In this document: positions 25,588 through 34,710 of the stretch, one piece after another | How the letters are laid out: every line of letters starts with the position of its first letter | Numbering within the stretch: the first letter of the stretch is position 1 | Source of the DNA: Sutterella massiliensis | GTDB taxonomy: Bacteria; Pseudomonadota; Gammaproteobacteria; Burkholderiales; Burkholderiaceae_F | Length of the DNA: 64,000 nucleotides | Reading direction: 5' to 3' | NCBI RefSeq assembly: GCF_016899755.1 | Contig: NZ_JACJJC010000011.1 | Location: 36,040-100,039, forward strand | The notes under the pieces: model-generated | Seen by the model: only the letters and a program-made list of their open reading frames with translations | Told to the model about the DNA's origin: nothing | Databases searched by the model: none | Made by a program: the position numbers and the translations under genes

Positions 25588-27963
25588 ATGGCCAAGCACA
25601 TCGTTGGCGTCGTCGGCAATCCCAATTGCGGCAAAACGACGCTTTTCAACGCCCTCACCGGCTCCAAGCAGCGCGTCGGCAACTGGCCGGGCGTGACCGT
25701 CGACAAAAAAACGGGGTTCTTCTCCCACAAATCTGAAGAGATTGAGCTTGTCGACCTTCCGGGCATTTATTCAATCACGCCTTCGTCCGCTTCCGGCGAA
25801 GATGAGCGCGTCGCTCGCGATTACATTCTTACGGGCGAGGCGGAGGCAATCATCAACATCGTTGATGCGTCGAATCTCGAGCGCAATCTTTACTTGACGG
25901 CTCAGCTGATCGAGATGCGCGTTCCGATGATCGTTGTCGTCAACATGCTCGATATCGCCAAGCAGCATAAGCTCAAGCTCAATCTTGAGGAGCTTTCGCA
26001 CGAGCTTGGCTGCCCGGTCGTCGGCGTCATCGCCAACCGCGAGTCGGGCGTCGACGAAATGAAAGACGTTCTAATCGACTTTCTCGCCAAGCCAGCCGTG
26101 CCGCCGCTTCGCGTTCGGTTTGAAGAGAAAATCGAGGTTGCGCAGAAGTCTGTCACGTCAATTTTGAGCGATGCAGCCGTTTCGCATGCGGACTGGTTTG
26201 CCGGCCAGCTTCTCGAGAAGGCGCCGGGCATTGAAGAAAAGCTCCCGGGGGTTGATCTTTCAAAGGCTCGCGAGATCGTCTCGAAGCTCGACGAAGAGTA
26301 CGACGGCGACCTCGATATTGCGATTGCGAATGCCCGCTACGAATTCGTTGCCAAAGTTGCCGAAAAGTCCCTCGTTCGCGAAGGAGAGATGTCGGCGACG
26401 ATGACCGACAAGATCGACCGAATTGTGCTCAACCGCTGGCTCGGGCTGCCGATCTTCCTTCTCATCATGTACGTGATGTTCCTCTTCACGCAGAATCTCG
26501 GGGCGGTTTTCATCGACTTCTTCGATGTTCTTGTGGGCGGCGTCATGGTGGACGGCTTCGGGCAGCTTCTTGAGTCTATCGGTACGCCCGAGTGGCTCAA
26601 GGTCTTCTTGGCTGACGGCATCGGCGGCGGCCTGCAGACGATTTCGACCTTTATTCCGGTCGTCTTCTTCCTCTTCCTTTTCCTCGCGTTCCTTGAAGAC
26701 TCGGGCTACATGGCCCGCGCCGCCTTCGTTATGGACCGTCTGATGCGCGCGCTCGGTCTGCCGGGGAAGGCCTTCGTACCGCTTCTGGTCGGCTTCGGCT
26801 GCGGCGTGCCCGCCATTATGGCGACCAGAACGATGGACCGCGCAAGCGACCGTATCATTACGGTCATGATGGCTCCGTTCATGAGCTGCGGCGCGCGTCT
26901 GCCCGTCTATGTTCTCTTTGCAACGGCTTTCTGGCCGACAAACGGTCAGAACCTTGTTTTCGGACTCTATTTGATCGGCATTCTCGCTGCTATTCTCACC
27001 GGGTTCCTCTTGAAGCGCACCGCGCTGCCGGGGGCAGCTTCGGCATTCGTGATGGAAATTCCTCCGTACCACATCCCGACCTTCAAGGGCGTGATGCTTC
27101 GCACGTGGGATCGCGTGAAGACCTTCATGTTCCGTGCGGGCAAGGTGATCGTTATGATTGTCGCCTGCATTGCGTTCCTCAATTCGCTCGGCACTGACGG
27201 TACGTTCGGCAACGAAGATTCCGATAAGGCTGTTCTCTCATCGATCGGCAAAACGATCGTGCCGATTTTCGAGCCCATGGGTGTTCAGGAAGAAAACTGG
27301 CCCGCTGCAGTCGGCATCTTTACGGGCGTGCTTGCTAAGGAAGCCGTTGTCGGCACGCTCAATTCGCTTTACGACACCATGACAGTGAACAAAGCGAAGA
27401 AGGTTGAGGATGCCGCTGCAGGCGGCGCTTCAGAAGAAGCAGCCCCGGAAGAAGCGGCCGAACCGTGGTCCTTCTCTGCCGTATTCTCCGAAGCTGTCGG
27501 TACGATCTCTGAAAACTTCGCCGGTCTTGCCGGCGCCCTTACCGACCCCTTGGGCATTACCGTGGGCGATCTCTCCGAAGAGGCCTCTGCGGCTGAGGAA
27601 CAAGGAGTTTCGACGGGTACGATCGATACCATCAAGGTCCTCTTCGGCTCGAGCACTGCTGCTTTCGCCTATCTGCTGATGGTTTTGCTCTACCTCCCCT
27701 GCTGTGCTGCCATCGCCGCGATTTACCGCGAAGTCGGTGCTGCATGGACGATCTTTGCTGCTGCTTGGACGAGCGTTCTCGGTTACAGTGCGGCGACGAT
27801 CTTCTATCGGGTGGCCACCTTTGCCGAAAATCCGACCTACTCGATCATAGCGATTGGTGGCTGCGCAACTGCACTTGTCGGGATGTATTTCTGGATGCGT
27901 TCCTTTGCCAAGCGTGATGCCGCAAAGGGGCCGAAGGTAATTCCCATCTACGCGAACAAGTAA
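25588..27963 (+). CDS. feoB: Ferrous iron transporter B
   Basis: This 791-residue inner-membrane Fe(II) transporter starts with an N-terminal G domain: G1 GNPNCGKTT at 10-18, G3 DLPGIY and G4 NMLD. A helical GDI-like spacer follows, then two gate regions with paired Cys motifs (VGFGCGVPAIMATRTM and CGARLPVYV). An acidic Ala/Glu-rich insertion occurs near residues 605-640. No FeoC is encoded. Upstream Fur-like sites indicate repression by iron. A short hairpin and a strong terminator follow. Confidence 0.95.
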   Translation: MAKHIVGVVGNPNCGKTTLFNALTGSKQRVGNWPGVTVDKKTGFFSHKSEEIELVDLPGIYSITPSSASGEDERVARDYILTGEAEAIINIVDASNLERNLYLTAQLIEMRVPMIVVVNMLDIAKQHKLKLNLEELSHELGCPVVGVIANRESGVDEMKDVLIDFLAKPAVPPLRVRFEEKIEVAQKSVTSILSDAAVSHADWFAGQLLEKAPGIEEKLPGVDLSKAREIVSKLDEEYDGDLDIAIANARYEFVAKVAEKSLVREGEMSATMTDKIDRIVLNRWLGLPIFLLIMYVMFLFTQNLGAVFIDFFDVLVGGVMVDGFGQLLESIGTPEWLKVFLADGIGGGLQTISTFIPVVFFLFLFLAFLEDSGYMARAAFVMDRLMRALGLPGKAFVPLLVGFGCGVPAIMATRTMDRASDRIITVMMAPFMSCGARLPVYVLFATAFWPTNGQNLVFGLYLIGILAAILTGFLLKRTALPGAASAFVMEIPPYHIPTFKGVMLRTWDRVKTFMFRAGKVIVMIVACIAFLNSLGTDGTFGNEDSDKAVLSSIGKTIVPIFEPMGVQEENWPAAVGIFTGVLAKEAVVGTLNSLYDTMTVNKAKKVEDAAAGGASEEAAPEEAAEPWSFSAVFSEAVGTISENFAGLAGALTDPLGITVGDLSEEASAAEEQGVSTGTIDTIKVLFGSSTAAFAYLLMVLLYLPCCAAIAAIYREVGAAWTIFAAAWTSVLGYSAATIFYRVATFAENPTYSIIAIGGCATALVGMYFWMRSFAKRDAAKGPKVIPIYANK

Positions 27964-28030
27964 GCCAAGAACACGTTCGCATGAAACCAATGTCCGGGAT
28001 GGGATAGTCGTCCCGGACGCTCACAAAGTC

Positions 28031-28068
28031 CAAAGCCCCGAGATCGAAAGATCCCGGGGCTTTCGCTT
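28031..28068. terminator. Terminator between feoB and the convergent stress protein gene
   Basis: The arms AAAGCCCCGAGATC and GATCCCGGGGCTTT around a GAAA tetraloop form a strong hairpin usable in both directions. Confidence 0.8.
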
Positions 28069-28124
28069 CAAATGCGGTGTTTTATGCAGGGAGCCTCAGC
28101 CGAAGCAGTCTCTTCGCTCTCTTG

Positions 28125-29024
28125 TCAGATGCGAATGAGAATGAGAGGCTTCCGGAGGTTCGCTGCAAGGTCGCGCGCCGTCGTGCCGATGACGAGTGCC
28201 TTGAGGTTGCCCTTGCCGTGCGAACCGGCGACGATCATGTCGAGGTGTTCGGCCGTATAGTCGGCGAGCATCTTGCCCGGACGCCCCTTTAGCTGCACGC
28301 CCGAAGCCTTGAGTCCCGCAGCGTTGAGCTTATCGACCACGGGCTTCACGATCTTCTCGTACTCCTCCGCTTCCATGTCGGGCACGCTCGGGACGATCTT
28401 CGAAGCCATCGCACTCATGTAGTTCGCAATGAGACCCGCATAGTCCGGCACGACCGTGATGACGACGAATTCCGCATTGGCGCCGAAGAAGTTCTTCGCG
28501 CGAATGATAAAGTCCACCGCAGCCATCCCGTAGTCGGAGCCGTCAACGGCAATGCCGACCTTGAGACTCGCCTTTTTGGGTGCACTCTGCGGATGAACGA
28601 TCATGAGCGGCGTCTTCGATTTCACGATGACGCTCTGCGAAACGGAGCCGAGGAACACGCCCTCGATCATCGAGTTTCCGCGCGCGCCCATAACGATCAT
28701 TTCGGCTTCGGACTGCGCAGCATATTTCGCGATGGCCTCACCCGCATCGTTTGATGAAACGACCTTCTTTTCGGGCTCTGCCGGGAGTTCCGCCTTGTCA
28801 ATTCCCAGCTTTTTGAAGACCGCCGCCGCTTGGGCGGCAGCGTAGGCTTCACGATCGAAGATGGAGAACGCCGAAGCGAGATGCGCCGGAATGGTCGGCT
28901 CGACATTGAGAAGCGTCAGTACGGGCGCATCGGATTCGAGCCAACTCTTGCGACTTGCGACGAAATCGAATGCTTCTCGCGCGCTGTCGCTGCCGTCGAC
29001 GGGAATAAGGATCCGCTTTAGCAT
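28125..29024 (-). CDS. Tandem universal stress protein (two UspA domains)
   Basis: This 299-residue cytoplasmic protein carries two UspA domains. Domain 1 (about 1-148) starts MLKRILIPVDGSDSAREAF and has the ATP-site motif GARGNSMIEGVFLGSVSQ. Domain 2 (about 155-299) starts LKVGIAVDGSDYG and has the motif GSHGKGNLKALVIGTTA. Nucleotide-binding G-2X-G-9X-G(S/T) motifs are present in both. The role is a general stress response. It is monocistronic. Confidence 0.88.
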   Translation of the reverse strand: MLKRILIPVDGSDSAREAFDFVASRKSWLESDAPVLTLLNVEPTIPAHLASAFSIFDREAYAAAQAAAVFKKLGIDKAELPAEPEKKVVSSNDAGEAIAKYAAQSEAEMIVMGARGNSMIEGVFLGSVSQSVIVKSKTPLMIVHPQSAPKKASLKVGIAVDGSDYGMAAVDFIIRAKNFFGANAEFVVITVVPDYAGLIANYMSAMASKIVPSVPDMEAEEYEKIVKPVVDKLNAAGLKASGVQLKGRPGKMLADYTAEHLDMIVAGSHGKGNLKALVIGTTARDLAANLRKPLILIRI

Positions 29025-29364
29025 GAACGCCTCCTTTCTGCAGCAACTGCAGGATTGCGGTTTTTCGTTTTTATGGCGGGGAAGAAGCGCTCACATCGAC
29101 TGGGACAGCGTTTCTTGTCCCCTCGTATTCATATTAACGCGCGTCAAAAATACGACAATGGGCATTTGTCAAATAATCCGTTTCCTCTTCGGGTTAATCC
29201 TTGGTTTTTCATGTTTCAACGCGTTCGAGTAAACCGAACGGAACGTTCGGCAAGCTTTCAACAAACTGAAAATTCTGAAATAAATCCTTGCAAAGCGTTT
29301 CAAAGGAATCGACAGCTTTAAGGTTCCGAGAAAGATTCATCGATTAGTATTTTTCCCAACACGA

Positions 29365-29446
29365 GGACGGAAGGCAGACCGTCCGAGTTGCTTGGTCAAG
29401 AGACGGGGTCGCGTCCGGCGCAACGGAGGCGGCCCCGTCATTTTTT
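29365..29446 (+). ncRNA. Possible small RNA or leader ending in an intrinsic terminator
   Basis: In the otherwise empty 541-base gap, two hairpins follow each other. The first is GGACGG/CCGTCC (29365-29384). The second is a longer stem GACGGGG/CCCCGTC (29402-29439), followed by a T run at 29441-29446. No ORF ends here, since the adjacent upstream gene reads leftward. A terminator without a gene suggests a small transcript, or an attenuator for the gene at 29566. Confidence 0.4.
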
Positions 29447-29565
29447 CAATATCGTGTGTCAGCGTTGCCAGGAAACATCGACTGCGCCGTCAGCCCGGCA
29501 AATCGCGCAAGAATCCTCGCAGCCGCCTATCATTTGGGGATCGAATCATTTTTTGGGCGGCCACC

Positions 29566-30123
29566 ATGAAAAAACGCGATCCCGAGATCCTCGTTCTTCA
29601 ACCTTACGAATTCTGGAAGGCTGTTGAGCACCTTCCCGTGAAGCAGCAACTCGTGCTGCCCTTGCCGCTTTTGAATGAAGGCGATACGGTGTTCGGCCTC
29701 ATGCGCAACGAACTGCGTACGCCCTGGGGAATTTTTCTTGCTTCGTTTCCCGTTTCCTGGCGGCGCAAGTGCTTTGAAAAGCCCCGCGTGCTCGAACCGG
29801 TAGAGATCACCCAGAAGCAGCTCGCGAAAATCGAACTGAAGACCGATGACCCGTATCTCCTCACGAAGATCCTTCAGAAAGTCGGCCTTTTCAAGACCGA
29901 CATCGACGACGATTTTGAAGATGTGAGAACACCGGGATTTGTCGGCCGCGTCGATGACGATTGTCTCGAAGGCGAAGCGAAGCTCGTCTTTGAAGACACG
30001 GATGCGCCGGTCGATGACCTCATCTGGGTACCGCGCGACATGCGGAGCGTTTGCCGTGTCGTCGATGGCGCCGTTTTTGCGCCGAAGGACGTTCTCGAAC
30101 GCCACGACGTCTACTGGCGCTGA
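29566..30123 (+). CDS. Uncharacterised 185-residue cytoplasmic protein
   Basis: I do not recognise a family. The ATG at 29566 is chosen because the frame upstream is Arg-rich and looks non-coding. The protein is soluble, with no signal or membrane helix. It is acidic in the C-terminal half, with a run such as KTDIDDDFEDVRTPGF and VDDLIWVPRDMR. Codon use matches neighbouring genes. A bidirectional terminator separates it from the convergent HU gene. Confidence 0.6.
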   Translation: MKKRDPEILVLQPYEFWKAVEHLPVKQQLVLPLPLLNEGDTVFGLMRNELRTPWGIFLASFPVSWRRKCFEKPRVLEPVEITQKQLAKIELKTDDPYLLTKILQKVGLFKTDIDDDFEDVRTPGFVGRVDDDCLEGEAKLVFEDTDAPVDDLIWVPRDMRSVCRVVDGAVFAPKDVLERHDVYWR

Positions 30124-30142
30124 GAACGACCTTAGAAACACA

Positions 30143-30172
30143 AAAAGCGCCCGAAGGCGCTTTTTCTTTGGC
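30143..30172. terminator. Bidirectional terminator
   Basis: The sequence AAAAAGCGCC-GAA-GGCGCTTTTT, with A and T runs on either side, lies between convergent genes. Confidence 0.85.
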
Positions 30173-30218
30173 TTGGAAAGGATAGACCGCGATGACTCTC
30201 CTTTCCGCATTGCTCCCA

Positions 30219-30494
30219 TTAGCCGTTCACGGCCTTCTTGAGCGCGGTGCCCGGCGTGAACTTCGGACGCTTGCCGGCCGGGATTTCGAGCGTTTCGCCC
30301 GTCTGGGGGTTGCGGCCGGTGCGAGCGGCATACGTACCCACTTCAAACGTGCCGAAGCCGATGATCTGAACCGATTCACCCTTGGCGAGCGCGGCTTCGA
30401 TCGTGTCGCAGAAAGCGGAAACGGCCTTGGCGGCATCAACCTTGGAAAGGCCGGCCTTTTCGGCAACGGCGGCGGTAAGTTCAGTCTTGTTCAT
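30219..30494 (-). CDS. hup: HU-family DNA-binding protein
   Basis: This 91-residue histone-like protein starts [17 protein letters not shown]. The start at 30494 is set by an AGGAGC site. The DNA-binding arm motif is [20 protein letters not shown], with the conserved Pro that intercalates in DNA. HU dimers bend and compact the nucleoid. The family is unambiguous; HU-alpha versus HU-beta is not decided. Confidence 0.93.
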   Translation of the reverse strand: MNKTELTAAVAEKAGLSKVDAAKAVSAFCDTIEAALAKGESVQIIGFGTFEVGTYAARTGRNPQTGETLEIPAGKRPKFTPGTALKKAVNG

Positions 30495-31127
30495 GGAATT
30501 TGCTCCTTGCTCAATCAATCGTGCTTCCGGCTAGAGCATGCGCAAGCACGTTTAGAATTCGGCTCCTACTATACCTAAGAAATAACCAAACCGTAAGACT
30601 CTTTGCCGCGGCCTACATCGGCGGTTTTGGCTGTACTGCAGGGAAATGCGGCTGTCTATTTCCAGACCTCAAGGTGTACCGCTCCCCCCTCTTCGAGTCA
30701 AATTTCAGACGACTGAATTAAACAATACGTTCAAATTTTTCCCGTTTTCCATTGAGTTAGCTTCGTGTGAAACGAGCGATCGTTCTCATCTGCGGGTCAC
30801 CGACCGATACTGCTCTTCGTTGTTTTCACGTCTTTCCTTTTCCTGCAAGGGAACTGAGAACCAACCGCGTTCGTTGTTTTACGCCTGTTAAAGAATGTAA
30901 CAGAGTGATTCTTCTTTGACTCAAGCCAAATAACGAAGGGTTTTGACGAAGCTTGCTCATCTTCAGAGGGCACGGAAAATCTCTGTTTGTTCTCTTCAAT
31001 CGGACAGGAGTCCTGCGTCTTTTCTCGTGCGTCTTGCGTTTACGCCACGTCCATGGCGGAATCCGAACAGCGGCAGTCGCTCGATATTTCGCTACGATCG
31101 TCTGTCTGGATCGAAAAGGAAACGCTC
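30495..31127. other. Gene-free region upstream of hup and the AAA-ATPase-like gene
   Basis: These 633 bases are more AT-rich than the surroundings and hold no convincing ORF. The hup promoter should lie near 30560-30600. An imperfect palindrome GAGCGATCGTTCTC lies near 30772. Confidence 0.35.
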
Positions 31128-32297
31128 ATGCTCAGCATGTTCAAAAATTTGCCTCTCGGAACGTCCGACTTTAAAGCACTGCGCTCACGCGGACAGATTT
31201 ATGTGGACAAGACGTCGATGCTCCTACGCCTTGCGGAGGGGCGCAGCGCGAAGGTGCTTTTCACGCGGCCTCGCCGCTTCGGAAAAACGCTTTTGTTGTC
31301 CACATTCGAGTCTCTCTTTGCGGAAGGCCTGCGACACTTCGATGGACTTGCGATTGACGGCCGCTGGACGGACCACACGTATCCTGTCGTTCGACTGGAC
31401 TTTTCACAGCTTGCTTTCTTTGCCGACGCGGCTGAATTCGAAAGGAAGTTCCGCGATTTCATTGCATTCAGTTTTTCGGAAGCCGGTTTTGAATGCGAGC
31501 AGCCGGACGGTTCGCTTGGTTTTCGACTCTCTCGGTGGTTCAACGGCTTGCCGCCCGACAGTCTTGTCGTCCTCGTTGACGACTATGATGCGCCGCTTCT
31601 TGCTGCTATGGGCTCGCCGTCGACTTTTGAAGCAGTCGCCTCTCTACTTCGCGAATTCTTTGCGGTGCTGCACTGCAACGAGGATGTTTTGCGTTTTCTT
31701 TTTGTCACGGGGACGGTCAAACCCGCCAATGCACGCGTGTTTGACGGATTCGGCAGTTTGACCGATATTTCGCTCGATTCGGCATACGGCACGCTCGCGG
31801 GCTTCACGATCGAAGAGCTTGAACGCGACTTGACACGTCCTCTTTTCAATGCAGCAAGCGAACAGTGCCTAGGCAAAGAGGCGCTTTTGTCCCAACTTGA
31901 GGAAATGTACGGCGGCTATCGCTTTGACGCCTTAGCCGAGCAGCCGGTTTTGTCGCCGTGGTCAGTGTTGCGATTTCTCGCTGAGCCCGCGAGAGGCTTT
32001 GAGCAATACTGGTTTTCAAGTCCCGGCTTGTCGGCGAAGCTCCTGGATAATCTCGGCGAGAATCCCCTGTTGGTGCCGAGCGCTTATTCGACGGCGCACG
32101 AAGTTCGTCTCTCCGAACTTCAGGCGGCACCTCTTCCGAACGATCTGGGGCAGGTCGCGCTTCTTGCGCAAGCCGGCTACTTCACCGTTAAAAGTGTGAA
32201 TGCTGCAGGCTTCGCGTCGCTCGGCTACCCAAACCGTGAGGTAACGGTCGGCATGGCGCAGATCTATGCCGACATGCTGCTCGGGCGCCGTCGATAA
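31128..32297 (+). CDS. AAA-ATPase-like (PF09820-type) protein lacking its nuclease C terminus
   Basis: This 389-residue protein starts at 31128, after an AAAAGGA site. Residues 1-230 match the AAA-ATPase_like family common in gut bacteria: LPLGTSDFKALRSRGQIYVD, the Walker A-like TRPRRFGKTLLLST, and acidic VVLVDDYDAPLL. Usual family members are over 500 residues long and end in a PD-(D/E)XK nuclease-like domain. This one stops at YPNREVTVGMAQIYADMLL, where that domain would begin. It is therefore a truncated or minimal version. The function is unknown; these proteins are often multi-copy and mobile. Confidence 0.75.
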   Translation: MLSMFKNLPLGTSDFKALRSRGQIYVDKTSMLLRLAEGRSAKVLFTRPRRFGKTLLLSTFESLFAEGLRHFDGLAIDGRWTDHTYPVVRLDFSQLAFFADAAEFERKFRDFIAFSFSEAGFECEQPDGSLGFRLSRWFNGLPPDSLVVLVDDYDAPLLAAMGSPSTFEAVASLLREFFAVLHCNEDVLRFLFVTGTVKPANARVFDGFGSLTDISLDSAYGTLAGFTIEELERDLTRPLFNAASEQCLGKEALLSQLEEMYGGYRFDALAEQPVLSPWSVLRFLAEPARGFEQYWFSSPGLSAKLLDNLGENPLLVPSAYSTAHEVRLSELQAAPLPNDLGQVALLAQAGYFTVKSVNAAGFASLGYPNREVTVGMAQIYADMLLGRRR

Positions 32298-32365
32298 TCT
32301 CAATCAACCGATATAACTCATCGAGACGAAAGGCGGCGGAAGGCATTTTCGCTGCCATCAACCTT

Positions 32366-32809
32366 TCAGAGTCGCCGTTCGAGCACAATCATGTCGGTGA
32401 GGCGAACACCGGCATCAACGATCGGATGGTCGTAGTTCGCCGTGAAGAAGTTTTTGATTCGGTAGACGCGAACGAACCCGCACTTCTCATAGAAAGGCAG
32501 TGTTGCAGGGCTTTCGCCCGTACCGACACGCAGCACCGAAAAGCGGTTCTTATATTTTTCGACGAGGAACTCGATCATTGCACGGCCGTAGCCTTCGCCT
32601 TGATGCTCGGGATCGGTAGCGAGGTTCTTGATTTCGAGAATGCCCTCTCCTTCATCCGTTACCACGCACTCGCACTTGATGCCGTTGTCGTCCAGTACGT
32701 ACATGGTGCCGCGCTCGAGGTAGCGGTCGATCATGGCTTCGCTCTCGTCGGCGAGAAGTAGGAGCGCGAGGAACCGCTTTTTATCGTCTGTAACTTCTCG
32801 AAATTTCAT
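32366..32809 (-). CDS. GNAT-family N-acetyltransferase
   Basis: This 147-residue protein has the GNAT fold with the acetyl-CoA loop HQGEGYGRAMIEFLVEKY (Q/RxxGxG/A type). The preceding strand LEIKNLATDPE and the later LPFYEKCGFVRVYRI are classic motifs. The acceptor substrate cannot be predicted. It is monocistronic and lies beside the accessory AAA-ATPase-like gene. Confidence 0.82.
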   Translation of the reverse strand: MKFREVTDDKKRFLALLLLADESEAMIDRYLERGTMYVLDDNGIKCECVVTDEGEGILEIKNLATDPEHQGEGYGRAMIEFLVEKYKNRFSVLRVGTGESPATLPFYEKCGFVRVYRIKNFFTANYDHPIVDAGVRLTDMIVLERRL

Positions 32810-33284
32810 GTGCAGTGACCTTTCTGGCTTGTTGATTGCTGTCGACTATTCTGCGGCGAAATCCTGTTCGTGTTTCGATTATTTTGAGGGCAAGCATAAC
32901 GGCAGCGCTTCCAGGGTCGCTGCCGTTATGCACTCTGTCAAAGTGCGCCGCGTTTCGAAGTTATCTCATCCACGAGGTGACCGGCTTCGACATCTTCGGG
33001 AGCGTTTCGCTTAATGCGATCTTCGGCGATCGCGTTTTGTCACCTTGGGTTGTTGAGACAGCGCTGGCGACGACGGGCAATTCATGCTGTACAAGCATTG
33101 GAGAAAGCTGGTGCATCCGTTAACGACATCGATACGTGGATAAAGCACGTAACGGCTTCTCTTCTAAGTATTGACGATCAATAATTTTATTCACTTAAAA
33201 AAGAAAGGTGCTTCTCCATGACGGAAAGCACCATCAAGTCATTAATACTTATATTTTTTCGATTTATGTCTTTTAAACAAAGAA
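32810..33284. repeat. Gene-free region with a perfect 14-base inverted repeat
   Basis: GCATAACGGCAGCG (32894-32907) and its exact complement CGCTGCCGTTATGC (32918-32931) are separated by 10 bases. No T run follows. I see no credible gene in this 475-base stretch. Confidence 0.5.
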
Positions 33285-34231
33285 TTAGTTTGATGACTTT
33301 TTAATTTCAATCGCTTTACCTTTGTCTTTGTTTTTGTCACTCGTTACGATATAGGCACCGAGCAAAACAAAGACGAGTGCGATTGGTTTATCCCAAGTAA
33401 AGACGTCCATGCCGATGAGAATGGCAGTAATCGATGCGACGATCGGCTGCAGGTCATATAGATGCTGACGACCGCTGCACTCACCGTCCGCATGCCGATC
33501 GGGATCAAAATGTAGACAGCAATCGTTGCAAAAATGATTAAGAAAGCAATTTCCGTAATACCCCGCCCAATCGCCGGTGATGCAAGAATTGGCTCGGTGA
33601 GGTATGTGCCAGAGAGCACCCAGTACGGGCAGACGAGAAAGGCGCTTAAACTGAAAATCCATTTCATCTGGGTGACTGCGTGATACTTGCGACTGATGTC
33701 GGCACAAATTACGACGTAGCCGGCAAAGGAACTTACCGATACGATAGCGAAAAGAATCCCAAGCAGGTTGTTGCTCCCTTGTGCGCCGGCTTCCATAGCC
33801 GCTCTCACGGCAAGGATTGCTGCACCGAAAATGCCGAACGCAATGCCAAGCATTTTTCTTTTTGTAATCTTTTCATTGAAAAAGATCGATTGCAAAATGA
33901 GAACGACGACCGGTGACAAAGCTAAGATCAAAGAGAAATAGACTGGTGTCGTGTACTTGAAACTCAAGGATGTCAGATACTGTGAAAAGACAAACCCTAA
34001 GAAGGCGCCTAGAAGGATGAGCATAAAATCCTTGCGCTCTATTTTCTGCTTTTTTGCGAAGATCTGTACGATCCAAAAGAAAAGCGCCGTGACGGCTGCG
34101 CGGATACCAATATAGGCAAATGGGCTAAAGTAGTTCAGAAGAATGTCACGCGTAACCGGAATGTTCAAGCCCAGAACGACCTGCGTGAAGATGATCAGGA
34201 GGTGGCCCGCGACGACTTGGTTTTGCTTCAT
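33285..34231 (-). pseudogene. Frameshifted EamA/DMT-family transporter
   Basis: The first part (34231 to about 33460) encodes an AT-rich EamA transporter with start MKQNQVVAGHLLIIFTQVVL and about eight helices. At about 33460, after AVVSIY, the frame shifts. The expected continuation (DLQPIVASITAILIGMDVF, then a Lys-rich tail) runs in another frame to a stop at 33285. The un-shifted frame ends at 33344 in nonsense. The join of the two frames gives a normal full-length protein, so a single small indel has broken it, or it is a sequencing error. Low GC and Lys-rich coding differ from neighbours and suggest transfer. Confidence 0.75.
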
Positions 34232-34710
34232 AGAATTCTCTTCATTGAGATCAGTGTAACTTTACGTTTCGCGGCCTTCGGGTAATTGCCGATTCCTTCC
34301 GAAGAGTTGATTGACTCGATCAGCCTTTACTGCTCTGGACACTTTTTCCATAGGGGTTTCGAGTTCGCTGCTATCACAAACCGTCTCTCCTTTGCTCTCC
34401 GAATTCTCGTATCACAAATCGGACTCATTATTTGTCATTCTCTATTGAAAAGAGGAAATTAGTCGTTTTAAATAACCGCATAGAATGATAGTTCTAGGCG
34501 GTTATAATGACATTCGAAATTCTTACTCGTTCGCCTGCTCTTCACAAGTTAATGGCGTTTTTCGTCTGTCCTTTCAGGAACGAAAAATGGAATTACTGTT
34601 CGGGTATGGTGTTTTCAGAGGCGAATTTAAATTGCGTTTCAGAATTACTGGCGAGTATCTGATTGACGAGCGAAAAAATAAACGCGTCTCTGTAGACAGG
34701 ATTGGTAGAC
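34232..34710. other. AT-rich intergenic region before the recombinase
   Basis: No supported gene is present. Short ORFs here have no family features. The AT content is clearly above that of the flanking core genes, as expected for an acquired segment. Confidence 0.4.

Noticed and set aside
30772..30785. GAGCGATCGTTCTC as a Fur box
   Set aside because: It is imperfect, and the nearby genes (hup and an AAA-ATPase-like gene) are not iron-related. I could not separate it from chance.
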